From: an uncultured Lentisphaerota bacterium
GTDB taxonomy: Bacteria > Verrucomicrobiota > Lentisphaeria > Victivallales > GWF2-50-93
Length of the DNA: 33,026 nt
NCBI GenBank assembly: GCA_903872565.1
Contig: CAIQLG010000551.1
Location: forward strand, 1-33,026
Reading direction: 5' to 3'
Shown here: one piece after another, positions 1 through 8,378 of the stretch
Numbering within the stretch: position 1 is the first letter of the stretch
Layout: every line of letters starts with the position of its first letter
Translations under genes and position numbers: made by a program
The notes under the pieces: generated by a model
Databases searched by the model: none
What the model saw: only the letters and a program-made list of their open reading frames with translations
What the model was told of the DNA's origin: nothing

Positions 1-304
1 GACTCTTGTTCCAGCGTCTTATCGAGAACTCTGTGCGAACCCCACCGGCAACGTACCGTTCCATCTCAAAAGGCCTGCGTAACAAGCATGAAAAACACAA
101 GCCGTAGGGGGTACTTTAGTCAAGGAGATACCCCAGTAATTTTATTAAGTTCAAGTCCCGATTAAATATGCACTTGTGACGAATTTTAGCAAATATTTTT
201 GTATGCCACATTTGGTTTGGTAAATTCGATTATTTTGGTCTCAGGCTGGCCATTTGATGCAGTCGTAAGCCAGAACGAATTCTTCAGATTTTGGGAGTAA
301 CTTA
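1..304. other. Left-edge region without a confident gene
   Basis: No supported gene lies here. An open plus-strand frame enters from the left edge (positions 3-107, 34 codons then TAG), with a basic end (KGLRNKHEKHKP). It could be the C-terminus of a gene starting outside the window, but the product is not recognisable. A hairpin follows at 108-134: GGGGTA at 108-113 pairs with TACCCC at 129-134, and a weaker CTT/AAG pairing lies inside. It lacks a T-run, so it is not a clear terminator. The rest, 135-304, is AT-rich and lies downstream of the minus-strand creD-like gene. Confidence 0.3.
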
Positions 305-1681
305 TCATGAAAATTCTCCTTTTCCCAAGACAACCGTTTCATTGCCTGTTTCCGTCCTGTTTATGTTTCTTGTGATGAACATGAAGATTGCGAGGACAGT
401 GAAGAGGCCGATGTTTCCGGTGAGAAGCGCATAGTCCTCCATCTGCAGAATAATATAGAAATACGTGTAGAGAATCGAGATTATGCCGCTGAGCGCCAGA
501 CTAAACTTAAGTCGCTTCAATATTCCTCGTGTGTAGAAACCGATCAAGATTACCACTGCTGCGGCTGACACGAAATATGCCCTTGCAAAACTCATATGTT
601 CCGAAACTGCAAGCAGAAGAGAATAAAACATCACAACAGCAAGTCCGGTCATGAGATATTGGATAATGTGAATCCGCATCTTCGTGAGAAATTCGGTGAA
701 AAAGAAAGATGAAAATGTGAAGACGATGAAAAGAAGTGCGTATTTCGCAGTTCTGGAAGTCTGCTGGTAGATGTTCACCGGAACCACAAGCTTCACACCG
801 AACGAGGAGTCGGCGACATTGTGTGCCTTGCCGCTCCATTTCTGTGGATACGCCCTGTTCATCTCCAGTATCTTCCACCCGGCGTCGAATCCGTTCTCCT
901 TGACTTCTCTTGCCACCGGCAGATATGCGCCTGAAAAAGAAGGACTGTTCCAGCTGGACTGGATCTTTACGTCAGTAGTTTTTCTCAGAGGGAGGAAGCT
1001 GATTTCCCTGCTTCCGTTGAGATTTATTTTCAGTTTGGCAAGAAGTTGTCCTGGAGTATTTCCTTCATCTGAAGTTTTTTTCAGAAACTCGGGTGGCATT
1101 TTCGCGCTAATTCCGCAGGAACTCAGATCGTCGGATGGCAGACCTGCGCTGAATTCCACGGTCTTTCCGTTGATCGTTGCCATTACAGGACTTGTAATCC
1201 CTTTGAGATCGCTCAAGCCAATGCAGATCATCGCCTTTGAAGAATCAAGATCATTGTCATCCTTTCCGACATCTGCGAAATTCGCGTTGAAATCAAGAGT
1301 CGAGGCATATACGACAGTGTCAAAAATTCCCCTATACCTGATTTCCGGATTCAGTTTTCCGGAAAGGGAGAGTTCGTCGGGTAGGAAATGAAAATATTTA
1401 ACTGCGCCGCCGGGATCTTTCTGTTTCGAGGGAATTGAGATGAACGGGCCGGCAATCATCTGGGTGCCGCCCCACTTACCGCTGATTTCCTTCACAACAT
1501 CGTCCTTTCTCTCCTCTCTCTCCTTGATGATCGACATTATCATCGATGACGGGATCATCAGAAACAGGATAACGATGCCGGAGAGGACTATTTTCACCGT
1601 GACTTGGAAGCCCGTCCCGAAAACCGAATTAAGTCCCGACAAGATCCCCTTTCCCTTTTCAATCGCGTTGTGTTCTTTCAT
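305..1681 (-). CDS. creD: CreD-like inner membrane protein
   Basis: The 458-residue product matches the CreD family (inner-membrane protein of the CreBC regulon in enterobacteria, linked to envelope integrity and beta-lactam/colicin responses; biochemical role unknown). An N-terminal membrane helix (about residues 27-50) is followed by the family-typical stretch IKEREERKDDVVKEIS and then KWGGTQMIAGP. A large periplasmic domain contains the RGIFDTVVYAS segment. Several closely spaced C-terminal membrane helices (about 315-445) complete the topology. The length agrees with family members (about 450). The ATG at 1681 is preceded by a strong AAGGAGGTG ribosome site. No creB/creC regulators are next to it, so it stands alone here. 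Family assignment is by pattern recognition. Confidence 0.85.
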   Translation of the reverse strand: MKEHNAIEKGKGILSGLNSVFGTGFQVTVKIVLSGIVILFLMIPSSMIMSIIKEREERKDDVVKEISGKWGGTQMIAGPFISIPSKQKDPGGAVKYFHFLPDELSLSGKLNPEIRYRGIFDTVVYASTLDFNANFADVGKDDNDLDSSKAMICIGLSDLKGITSPVMATINGKTVEFSAGLPSDDLSSCGISAKMPPEFLKKTSDEGNTPGQLLAKLKINLNGSREISFLPLRKTTDVKIQSSWNSPSFSGAYLPVAREVKENGFDAGWKILEMNRAYPQKWSGKAHNVADSSFGVKLVVPVNIYQQTSRTAKYALLFIVFTFSSFFFTEFLTKMRIHIIQYLMTGLAVVMFYSLLLAVSEHMSFARAYFVSAAAVVILIGFYTRGILKRLKFSLALSGIISILYTYFYIILQMEDYALLTGNIGLFTVLAIFMFITRNINRTETGNETVVLGKGEFS

Positions 1682-1879
1682 CGTGCACCTCCTTGTTGTT
1701 TGATTCTGGGATAAATAAAACTGTTGCCGGAGGGTTTGTAAACGGAGGGAAAATATTGTTCACTTCTATTTCACAATGAGTTCACATGGAATTCATATAA
1801 ATCAACCGATTCGATGTAACAGAAGTCATCAGAGTTATGAAAAAGTCGAGGACTTTAGCGGATCTTCAACTTTTCATGG

Positions 1880-1924
1880 ATAGTTTTTCAGAAAAATAGT
1901 ATAATTATTTTTCTGAAAAACTAT
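1880..1924. promoter_or_regulatory. Perfect 19-bp palindrome centred on a TATAAT box
   Basis: The arm at 1880-1898 (ATAGTTTTTCAGAAAAATA) is the exact reverse complement of 1906-1924, separated by 7 nt (1899-1905, GTATAAT). The spacer contains a consensus -10 box (1900-1905), and TGGATA at 1877-1882 sits 17 bp upstream as a four-of-six -35. This suggests a promoter for the HAD/TlpA genes overlapped by an operator-like site, giving a leader of roughly 110 nt. The creD-like gene diverges to the left. It could instead be a cruciform-forming repeat. Nothing else in the 343-bp gap 1682-2024 looks coding. Confidence 0.5.
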
Positions 1925-2024
1925 AGCTTGACTTTTCGATGAAAATCTGTTTATTAGAGATAGTTTTATGTCGTTTATATCTTTTCATAAATTAGATCCC
2001 AGTAATCTTAGGAGGAACACTATT

Positions 2025-2909
2025 ATGGATTATGTCGCGCAGATAAGAAATATTCCGAAAAAATGTGATTTTTTCATAGGTTTCGACAGTGATGGATGCG
2101 TATTCGACACGATGGAGATAAAGCAGAAGGAATGCTTTAGCCCCTCGTTCATAAAGCACTTCGGGATGCAGGCGGCCAGCAAATACGCCCGCGAGGTCTG
2201 GGAGTTTGTCAACCTTTACAGCAAGAATCGCGGATGCAACAGATTCGTAGCTGTCAGGCAAGCCCTCGATCTCATAAAGGAAAGAAAAGTTTTTCGCGAA
2301 CGCGGAATGAAGACGCCGGATATGCCTATACTCACGCAGTGGCTTAAGGAGGAGACAAAGCTCGGAAATCCGACGCTCGAGGCGAAAATAAAGAAAGAAA
2401 ACCACGAGGATCTCAAAGTTCTGCTCGCATACAGCAAGGAAGTAAACGAGAGGATAGCAGACATGGTATATGGGATACCTCCTTTTCCAGGTGTGAGACA
2501 AGTGCTTGAAAAAGCCTACGGAAAAGCGGACATGATCGTGGTGTCGCAGACTCCGCTCGAGGCTCTGAAAAGGGAATGGGAGGAGAACAAGATTGATCAT
2601 TTTCTTTCCTTGATAGCCGGGCAGGAGCATGGAACGAAGACAGAGCATCTCAGATACGCCACTGAAGGCAAGGGATATGCTCTGGAAAAGATTCTCATGG
2701 TTGGAGACGCGCCCGGAGATCTCAAGGCCGCGAAAGCCAACAACGCCCTTTTCTATCCTATCATCCCGGGACGAGAAGAGGAATCCTGGAAGAATTTTGC
2801 GGAAGAAGGCATTGATCGCTTCTTCAAAGGAACATTCAAGGGTGCCTACCAGGACAGGCTCATGGACGAATTTGACAGATCTCTGCCGGAAAAGCCGTCT
2901 TGGAACTGA
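2025..2909 (+). CDS. HAD-superfamily hydrolase (phosphatase-like)
   Basis: The 294-residue protein carries all four haloacid dehalogenase motifs. Motif I is DSDGCVFDT (nucleophile Asp21, general acid Asp23), motif II is the VSQTP serine, motif III is a lysine in the GTKTEH region, and motif IV is GDAPGD. A helical cap lies between motifs I and II. HAD enzymes of this layout mostly hydrolyse small phosphate esters (phosphoglycolate-phosphatase-like); the substrate cannot be read from sequence. A frame extension to an upstream ATG at 1968 exists, but only the ATG at 2025 has a good ribosome site (AGGAGG at 2010-2015). No signal peptide, so cytoplasmic. The TlpA-like gene follows 127 bp later on the same strand. 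Confidence 0.85.
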   Translation: MDYVAQIRNIPKKCDFFIGFDSDGCVFDTMEIKQKECFSPSFIKHFGMQAASKYAREVWEFVNLYSKNRGCNRFVAVRQALDLIKERKVFRERGMKTPDMPILTQWLKEETKLGNPTLEAKIKKENHEDLKVLLAYSKEVNERIADMVYGIPPFPGVRQVLEKAYGKADMIVVSQTPLEALKREWEENKIDHFLSLIAGQEHGTKTEHLRYATEGKGYALEKILMVGDAPGDLKAAKANNALFYPIIPGREEESWKNFAEEGIDRFFKGTFKGAYQDRLMDEFDRSLPEKPSWN

Positions 2910-2962
2910 CAGAATATTTTCATAATGCGTCTCTATTTATTGGCCATTGGCGTAAATGGAGA

Positions 2963-3001
2963 GTCGAGTTCTGCTCGACAACGGTCGAATAGAATTCGAC
3001 C
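2963..3001 (+). promoter_or_regulatory. Two tandem perfect hairpins in the tlpA-like leader
   Basis: Hairpin 1 is GTCGAG (2963-2968) with CTCGAC (2974-2979). Hairpin 2 is GGTCGAAT (2983-2990) with ATTCGACC (2994-3001) and a 3-nt loop. Both arms share the core GTCGA. They lie 36-74 nt before the preferred start at 3037. They may be a two-site operator or mRNA-stabilising stem-loops; there is no T-run for termination. Confidence 0.45.
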
Positions 3002-3036
3002 ATTCACCGATAGAAACAAAATTAAAGGTGCATGAA

Positions 3037-4305
3037 ATGTCGAATTTTGGAATTAAAGTCACTATTTTTTTAGTTTTTATCTCATTGTTCATGGTGTTCA
3101 ACAAGCTCTATCTTTCTGCCGAATCGGAAATCAAGCCTGGTCAGCAGAGAATAAACAACGATCCCAAGGTCGTCGAGATAGTCGGCAAGCTTTCAGAATA
3201 TGTGAAAAATCTTGATTCTTTCAGTTTCGAACTTTCTACGGTAATGACAATAAGCGCTGACAATATGCCTGAGGACAGGCAGGAGGCGATTTCAGATTTT
3301 GCATTCAAAAGGCCGAATAAATTCTCCTTCGCTCTGATGACGGGAAACAAGATGAGTCTTGTCTGCGACGGGAAAAATCTCTACATGTATGTCCCTGAGG
3401 TGGCAAAATACTCGGAACAGCCCGCACCAGAAAGTCTTGAAAAACTTGTGATGGCGAATCCTACTGAAATAATTCCTGCAACGAAGATTCTGACATTTTC
3501 AAACATAAAAAGGGAAATGATGCTTGGGGTGAGCGGGACTGAATACTATGGAATTGAGAAAGTGGGCGGTGTTGAATGTCATCATCTCGAATTCGTCCAG
3601 CAGGGTATGGTGTGGGGAATGTGGGTGGAGACAGGAGATAGGCCGCTTATCCGGAAAATTGTTCCCTCCTCGGCGGGAAATCCTTCGATAAAGGATCCAA
3701 TTACTGGGAATTTGCTCAGCAACGCCAAAATCAGGCTAGAAACAACCCTTTCGAAATGGAAAACTGGAGGAGTCCCGGAAAATACATTCACATTCAAGGC
3801 TCCCGAAGGCGTTGAGAAGGTGGAGCCTGATCAGCCACAGGCAGATACTGAAAATAGCGAATCGAAGACCGATAGTCTTATTGGCAAACCCGCTCCTGAT
3901 TTCACGCTGGAAAAACTTGGCGGAGGCAAATTCGGCATCTCCGAATACAAAGGGAAAAATGTTCTTGTCCTCGACTTCTGGGCCACTTGGTGTCCTCCGT
4001 GCAGGAAAAGCCTCCCGGTACTGGTCAGGACCACAGACAAGTTCAAAGACAAGGGTGTTGTGTTCTGTGCCATAAACCAGGGAGATTCTGCAAAGGAAAT
4101 CAGCATCTTTTTGGAAAGGGAGAAGATATTCTGCACCGTGGCTTTGGATGACAAGGATCTCACAGCTCCCCTGTACAAGATTGATTCGATTCCTAGGACT
4201 GTAATAATTGACAGGGATGGAATAATAAGGGCGGTACACAAGGGTTTTTCGGAGAATCTCGAGGGCGATCTGTCAAAAGAGCTCGAGGAAATCATCTCAC
4301 CCTAA
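3037..4305 (+). CDS. LolA-like/DUF2092 domain fused to TlpA-type thioredoxin
   Basis: The 422-residue exported protein begins with a short N-terminus and a hydrophobic segment (VTIFLVFISLFMVF), consistent with a signal peptide or anchor. Residues of about 40-270 resemble the lipoprotein-carrier-like DUF2092 fold (FKRPNKFSF, CDGKNLYMYVPE). After an acidic, glutamine-rich linker comes a redoxin/TlpA domain (about 293-422) with PAPDFTLEKL, the active site WCPPC (residues 318-322) and the cis-proline segment SIPRTVIIDRDG. The thioredoxin part probably reduces disulfides in the periplasm; the first domain may bind a hydrophobic ligand or partner. The start at 3037 has AAAGGTG 6 nt upstream; an in-frame ATG at 2956 has no ribosome site and would translate the leader hairpins. 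Its 3' end overlaps the convergent ybhR-like gene by 9 bp. Confidence 0.8.
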   Translation: MSNFGIKVTIFLVFISLFMVFNKLYLSAESEIKPGQQRINNDPKVVEIVGKLSEYVKNLDSFSFELSTVMTISADNMPEDRQEAISDFAFKRPNKFSFALMTGNKMSLVCDGKNLYMYVPEVAKYSEQPAPESLEKLVMANPTEIIPATKILTFSNIKREMMLGVSGTEYYGIEKVGGVECHHLEFVQQGMVWGMWVETGDRPLIRKIVPSSAGNPSIKDPITGNLLSNAKIRLETTLSKWKTGGVPENTFTFKAPEGVEKVEPDQPQADTENSESKTDSLIGKPAPDFTLEKLGGGKFGISEYKGKNVLVLDFWATWCPPCRKSLPVLVRTTDKFKDKGVVFCAINQGDSAKEISIFLEREKIFCTVALDDKDLTAPLYKIDSIPRTVIIDRDGIIRAVHKGFSENLEGDLSKELEEIISP

Positions 4306-5421
4306 TCGTTTCCTGAACATCCAGGTTGCGAAAGGCAGAGTGGCCGCCGAGATGCAGATCAGCGGATAAATGTTCTTTATCACATCTGAAAAGGGCATGT
4401 CCTTAAGGAAAATCCCTTTCACTATCACGAGGAAATGCTTGAGAGGATTTATCACCGTGAAAGCCTGCAGCCACTGGGGCATGTTCTCGACAGGTGTAAG
4501 AAATCCGGACAGCATGAAACAGGGCATGATGAAGACAAATATTCCCAGGATCGCCTGCTGCTGGGTCTTCGCCATCGAGGAGATGAAAAGCCCGAAGCCG
4601 ATGATGGACAGCAGATAGAACGGAATGCTGAAATACAGATACAGGAACGAGCCCCTGAACGGTATCTTGAAGATGAACATCGCGATGACAAGAATGAGAG
4701 TTCCCTCGAAGATTCCGACTGCAATGGACGGGACAGTCTTGCCGATCAGTATCTCCCAGGGAGTGAGAGGCGAGACAAGGAGCTGTTCGAATGTGCCGAG
4801 TTCGCGCTCCCTGGCGACTGAAAGCCCTGTGATCAGTATCACCTCGATGGCTATGATTGTTCCTATGAGGCATGGCACAGTGAACCACCAGTAGAGCTTG
4901 TTCGGGTTGAACCAGGTTCTCACTACGATTTCGGGACGCCGTATGTAGCTTGCGGTAGATTCGAGAAGCTGGATGTTGTAGCCATTGATGATCTGGGTAA
5001 GGTATCCCAGGGTGATCTGCGAGGAATTTGTACGGCGGCCGTCTAAAATCACCTGGACGTCTGCGCCTTTCTCGGAAATGACGTCCCGAGAAAGATTCTG
5101 CGGGAGACTCACTACAAGCATCGCCTTCTGCGAATCTATAAGCGGCCTTATCTCTCCCTGGCTCTTGAGGTAATAGAATTTTGTGAACAAGGTCGAACCT
5201 TGGATTCTCTGGACAAGCTCATATCCCACGTTGCCATTGTCCTCGTTCAGAATGCCGATCGAGACGTTCTTCACGTCGAGAGTCGCCGCGAAACCGAATA
5301 TGATGACTTCCATGAATGGAGGAAATATGATGAGGAAGCGTGTCTTCTTGTCGCGCCATATTGCGTGGAACTCCTTGACAATTAGAGATATAATCCTTAT
5401 TATTCTGGCTGGGTGGTTCAT
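4297..5421 (-). CDS. ybhR: ABC-2 type exporter permease, YbhR-like
   Basis: The 374-residue membrane protein has the ABC-2 drug-exporter permease layout. One N-terminal helix follows the amphipathic IVKEFHAIWRDKKTRF. A periplasmic domain of about 150 residues precedes five C-terminal helices. The diagnostic cytoplasmic motif ARERELGTFEQLLVSPL and a LSGFLTPVENMPQWLQ loop are present. It is the last gene of the MFS-ybhG-ybhF-ybhS-ybhR series, matching E. coli ybhGFSR in order and length. The ATG at 5421 overlaps the stop of the preceding permease as ATGA, indicating translational coupling; a longer frame to 5520 would lie inside that permease. Together the two permeases should form the membrane channel. 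The E. coli system has been linked to drug and cation export; substrate here is unknown. Confidence 0.87.
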   Translation of the reverse strand: MNHPARIIRIISLIVKEFHAIWRDKKTRFLIIFPPFMEVIIFGFAATLDVKNVSIGILNEDNGNVGYELVQRIQGSTLFTKFYYLKSQGEIRPLIDSQKAMLVVSLPQNLSRDVISEKGADVQVILDGRRTNSSQITLGYLTQIINGYNIQLLESTASYIRRPEIVVRTWFNPNKLYWWFTVPCLIGTIIAIEVILITGLSVARERELGTFEQLLVSPLTPWEILIGKTVPSIAVGIFEGTLILVIAMFIFKIPFRGSFLYLYFSIPFYLLSIIGFGLFISSMAKTQQQAILGIFVFIMPCFMLSGFLTPVENMPQWLQAFTVINPLKHFLVIVKGIFLKDMPFSDVIKNIYPLICISAATLPFATWMFRKRLG

Positions 5422-6572
5422 GCGGACTCCAGTCTTTTGGGGCTCTTGATTATGGTGATGATGAACAGGAATATGAACATCGCAGTCAGAAAGGCAGTAG
5501 CTGGGAAAAGTACTGACCATACGTCTCCGGCGAGAAATATCGTCTGAAGTGACGGGACAAAATAGCGTGCAGGTATCAGCAACGTGAATGCCTTTATCAC
5601 TGCGGGCATGCCGTCGATGTCAAAGATTAGACCGGAGAGAAGAGTGCTCGGCATGAATGCCGAGATCAGCGCGGCCTGGGCGGCAACAAACTGATTCTTC
5701 GATATCGTGGATATGAGCAGACCGCTTATCAGCGATGTCAGGAGGAAAGCCGATGATACGATGCCGAGGGCCAGGACCGAGCCACGGAACGGCATCCCGA
5801 AAATGACCATGCAGATTGCGACCGAGAAGAACATCGAGCCCATGCCAAGCACGAAATACGGCACGAGCTTGCTTATTATTATCTCCCTGATTTTCACGGG
5901 AGTCACCATGAGTGACTCCATCGTGCCGCGCTCCCATTCGCGTGATACTACCAGCGCGGTCAGGAGAGTCCCTATGGTAGCCATTATCAGCGTGATGCAG
6001 CCTGGGAGAAGCGTATTGCGGCTTGTGAGTTCGGAGTTGAACCAGAAGCGATATTCGATATTTATGAGGGGTGAGGTCCTCGTGGCATTCTCATATCCGT
6101 TTGCGACAAGCCATGTGAAGAAGACCCCGCCGGCATAATTCTCCACGAATGTCGCGGTGTTCGGTTCGCTTCCGTCGGAGATCACCTGCAGCTTCGGGCT
6201 GAATTCGCCCTTCTTGAGCTTTTCCGTGAAATCCTGGGGAATCACTATCATGCCGCGGATGTGGCCGGCTACAAGCTCCTCCTCGAAGTATCTTCTGCTG
6301 TTGCCAAGGTGCGCATCAAAGTAGCTCGTGTTCGAGAATGCGTATGCCAGGCTGCGCGCCTCATTGCTCGTGTCTTCCAGCACCACGCCCACCCTGATGT
6401 TGTATGTGTCGAGCGAAAGCCCGTAGCCGAACAGGAATAGCATGATAAGTGGAATCCCGAACGCGATCAGCAGACTGCTAGGCTCCCTGACAATTTGAAG
6501 CATCTCCTTGACTATCAGTGATTTCGTCCGGATCAGAGAACTGCCTCTTTTTTTATTTCCATCTGTCTTCAT
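5418..6572 (-). CDS. ybhS: ABC-2 type exporter permease, YbhS-like
   Basis: This 384-residue paralogue of the following permease shares its topology: an N-terminal helix (LLIAFGIPLIMLFLFGYGL), a large periplasmic domain, then a cluster of helices from about residue 195. The ABC-2 signature SREWERGTMESLMVTPV is clear, as is the loop LLSGLIFDIDGMPAVIKAFT. It pairs with the YbhR-like protein and is energised by the double-NBD ATPase 52 bp upstream. The start is ATG at 6572 with a modest AGGA ribosome site. The upstream spacer 6573-6624 contains near-repeats (ACACATT units; ACGTAAT twice), perhaps from slippage. Confidence 0.87.
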   Translation of the reverse strand: MKTDGNKKRGSSLIRTKSLIVKEMLQIVREPSSLLIAFGIPLIMLFLFGYGLSLDTYNIRVGVVLEDTSNEARSLAYAFSNTSYFDAHLGNSRRYFEEELVAGHIRGMIVIPQDFTEKLKKGEFSPKLQVISDGSEPNTATFVENYAGGVFFTWLVANGYENATRTSPLINIEYRFWFNSELTSRNTLLPGCITLIMATIGTLLTALVVSREWERGTMESLMVTPVKIREIIISKLVPYFVLGMGSMFFSVAICMVIFGMPFRGSVLALGIVSSAFLLTSLISGLLISTISKNQFVAAQAALISAFMPSTLLSGLIFDIDGMPAVIKAFTLLIPARYFVPSLQTIFLAGDVWSVLFPATAFLTAMFIFLFIITIIKSPKRLESA

Positions 6573-6624
6573 TTATTACGTCCTACGGCACTTTGACACA
6601 TTAACACATTGACACTCATCGTAA

Positions 6625-8343
6625 TTACGTCCCTTTTATCAATTCGACGAATGCGTCCTCGAGAGTCGGTTCCGGAAGCGCCGCCGAACGCACGCTTTCC
6701 TTCAACTTGTCAGGAGAGCCCGACGCTATCATCCTGCCCTGGTAGATGAGCCCGATCTCGTCGCAATACTCGGCCTCCTCCATGAAATGTGTGGTCACCA
6801 CTATTGTCACTCCTTTTTCGACCATTACATTGATGTGGTTCCAGAATTCGCGGCGGGTCAGGGGATCTACTCCGGATGTCGGCTCGTCCAGGAACAGTAC
6901 CACCGGACTGTGCATGATCGAGCACGATAGGGCCAGCCGCTGCTTGAAGCCCAGGGGCAGTTCGCTGGCCGAGGAGTTAAGGTGCGGCGAGAGATCGAAC
7001 ATTTCGACGAGCTCTCCTATAGTCCTTCGCTTCGGAGTTCCGTAGAGCCCGTAGACTCCCGCGAAAAAATCGAGATTCTGCGCTACGCTGAGATTTCCGT
7101 AAAGTGAAAACTTCTGTGCCATATAACCTATGCACGAACGCGCCTTGCTCGGGGCATGCTGGAGATCTATCCCGTTCACCGTCGCCTTGCCCCCGGTCGG
7201 CTTCAGAAGCCCGCACATCATCTTGAAAGTTGTGGACTTGCCGGCACCATTCGGTCCGAGGAGTCCGAAAATCCTGCCCGAAGGAATCGAAAACGAGATA
7301 TTGTCAGCCGCCTTGAAATCTCCAAAACATTTTGTAAGTCCTTCAGCTTCAACAACAGATTTGGTGCCGCCATGGACAGCCCTTATCATAGAGGCAATAC
7401 CGGATTCACCATGGACGTGACGATGCTGCAGCAGATCCACAAATGCGTCCTCGAACCTTGGCTCCGCCGGAACTGCCGCCAGCCTCCTGTCCGGAATCAG
7501 CGTGTCGAACAAGGAACTGTCTGTTCCGGATTTCAGGACAAGCCTGACACTCCCTCCCTGTATGACACCGTCGCGGATGGAATCGTTTTTCATGGCGGAT
7601 GCGAGAATTTGCCTGCGTCCCGATGCGCTGTCCTTGACAAGAAACGTGCGCCCCCTCATTGTGGCAGTCAACTCTTTTGGGACGCCGGAATAGAGTATTT
7701 TACCTTCGTTGAGCAGGATGACTTCGTCGCATCTCTCGGCCTCGTCAAGATATGCGGTGCTCCAGACCACGCCGGTTTCATTGCCTACAAGTTCGCGGAC
7801 TATCTTCCAGAGTTCCCGCCTGGAAACAGGATCGACTCCGACGCTGGGCTCGTCGAGGAGGAGCAGTTTCGGCCGTCTTATGAGTGCACACATGAGCCCG
7901 AGCTTCTGCTTCATTCCGCCGGAGAGTGCGCCTGCAAGACGCGGCTGGAACCGTTTGATATCCGTGAATTCCAGCAGGCGATCAAAAAGTTCGGACCTCT
8001 CTTCATTTGGCACTCCCTGCAGGTCGGCGTAGAGCCTCAGGTTCTCAATCACAGTAAGATCCTCGTAAAGTCCGAAGCGTTGCGGCATGTAACCGGCGAT
8101 CTCGTGGATTTCCTCGGGTTTTTTGACGACATCGATTCCGCAGACTGTAAGAGTGCCTGAGCTCGGGAGCATGAGCCCTGAAATAAGCCTCATCAGGGTT
8201 GTCTTGCCAGAACCGTCCGGACCGACAAGGCCGGTTATCCGCCCTGACTTTATGTCCGTGCTTATCGAGTCGAGTGCCGGTGTCGGACTTCCTGCAAATT
8301 TTTTCGAGACACTGCTTATTTTGACTAGAGAAACTTCGTCCAT
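6625..8343 (-). CDS. ybhF: Double nucleotide-binding-domain ABC ATPase, YbhF-like
   Basis: The 572-residue protein is two fused ABC ATPase domains, as in E. coli YbhF (about 578). NBD1 has Walker A GPDGSGKTT (41-49), signature LSGG (140-143) and Walker B LLLDEP (161-166), but its switch position reads STAY, with Ala197 where His is usual. NBD2 has Walker A GPNGAGKST (363-371), a degenerate signature LPLG (462-465), Walker B FLDEP (484-488) and a normal switch histidine (His519). The two sites are therefore complementary and unequal; I recall the degenerate second signature as common in this subfamily. It hydrolyses ATP to drive the YbhS/YbhR-like permeases. The gene lies 35 bp after the HlyD-like gene in one transcription unit. 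Confidence 0.9.
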   Translation of the reverse strand: MDEVSLVKISSVSKKFAGSPTPALDSISTDIKSGRITGLVGPDGSGKTTLMRLISGLMLPSSGTLTVCGIDVVKKPEEIHEIAGYMPQRFGLYEDLTVIENLRLYADLQGVPNEERSELFDRLLEFTDIKRFQPRLAGALSGGMKQKLGLMCALIRRPKLLLLDEPSVGVDPVSRRELWKIVRELVGNETGVVWSTAYLDEAERCDEVILLNEGKILYSGVPKELTATMRGRTFLVKDSASGRRQILASAMKNDSIRDGVIQGGSVRLVLKSGTDSSLFDTLIPDRRLAAVPAEPRFEDAFVDLLQHRHVHGESGIASMIRAVHGGTKSVVEAEGLTKCFGDFKAADNISFSIPSGRIFGLLGPNGAGKSTTFKMMCGLLKPTGGKATVNGIDLQHAPSKARSCIGYMAQKFSLYGNLSVAQNLDFFAGVYGLYGTPKRRTIGELVEMFDLSPHLNSSASELPLGFKQRLALSCSIMHSPVVLFLDEPTSGVDPLTRREFWNHINVMVEKGVTIVVTTHFMEEAEYCDEIGLIYQGRMIASGSPDKLKESVRSAALPEPTLEDAFVELIKGT

Positions 8344-8378
8344 TCTGAATCCTGTCTCCTGTCTGCCCCGTATAGTTT

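Noticed and set aside
1-107. C-terminal piece of a transposase at the left edge
   Set aside because: Only 34 codons are visible and no catalytic motif can be checked; kept only as an open frame.
2956-3036. Upstream ATG extending the TlpA-like protein by 27 residues
   Set aside because: No ribosome site, the segment is made of the leader hairpins, and the signal peptide starts properly at 3037.
7156-8160. 334-codon plus-strand frame opposite ybhF
   Set aside because: Lies wholly inside a gene with clear ABC ATPase motifs and has no domain or ribosome site of its own.
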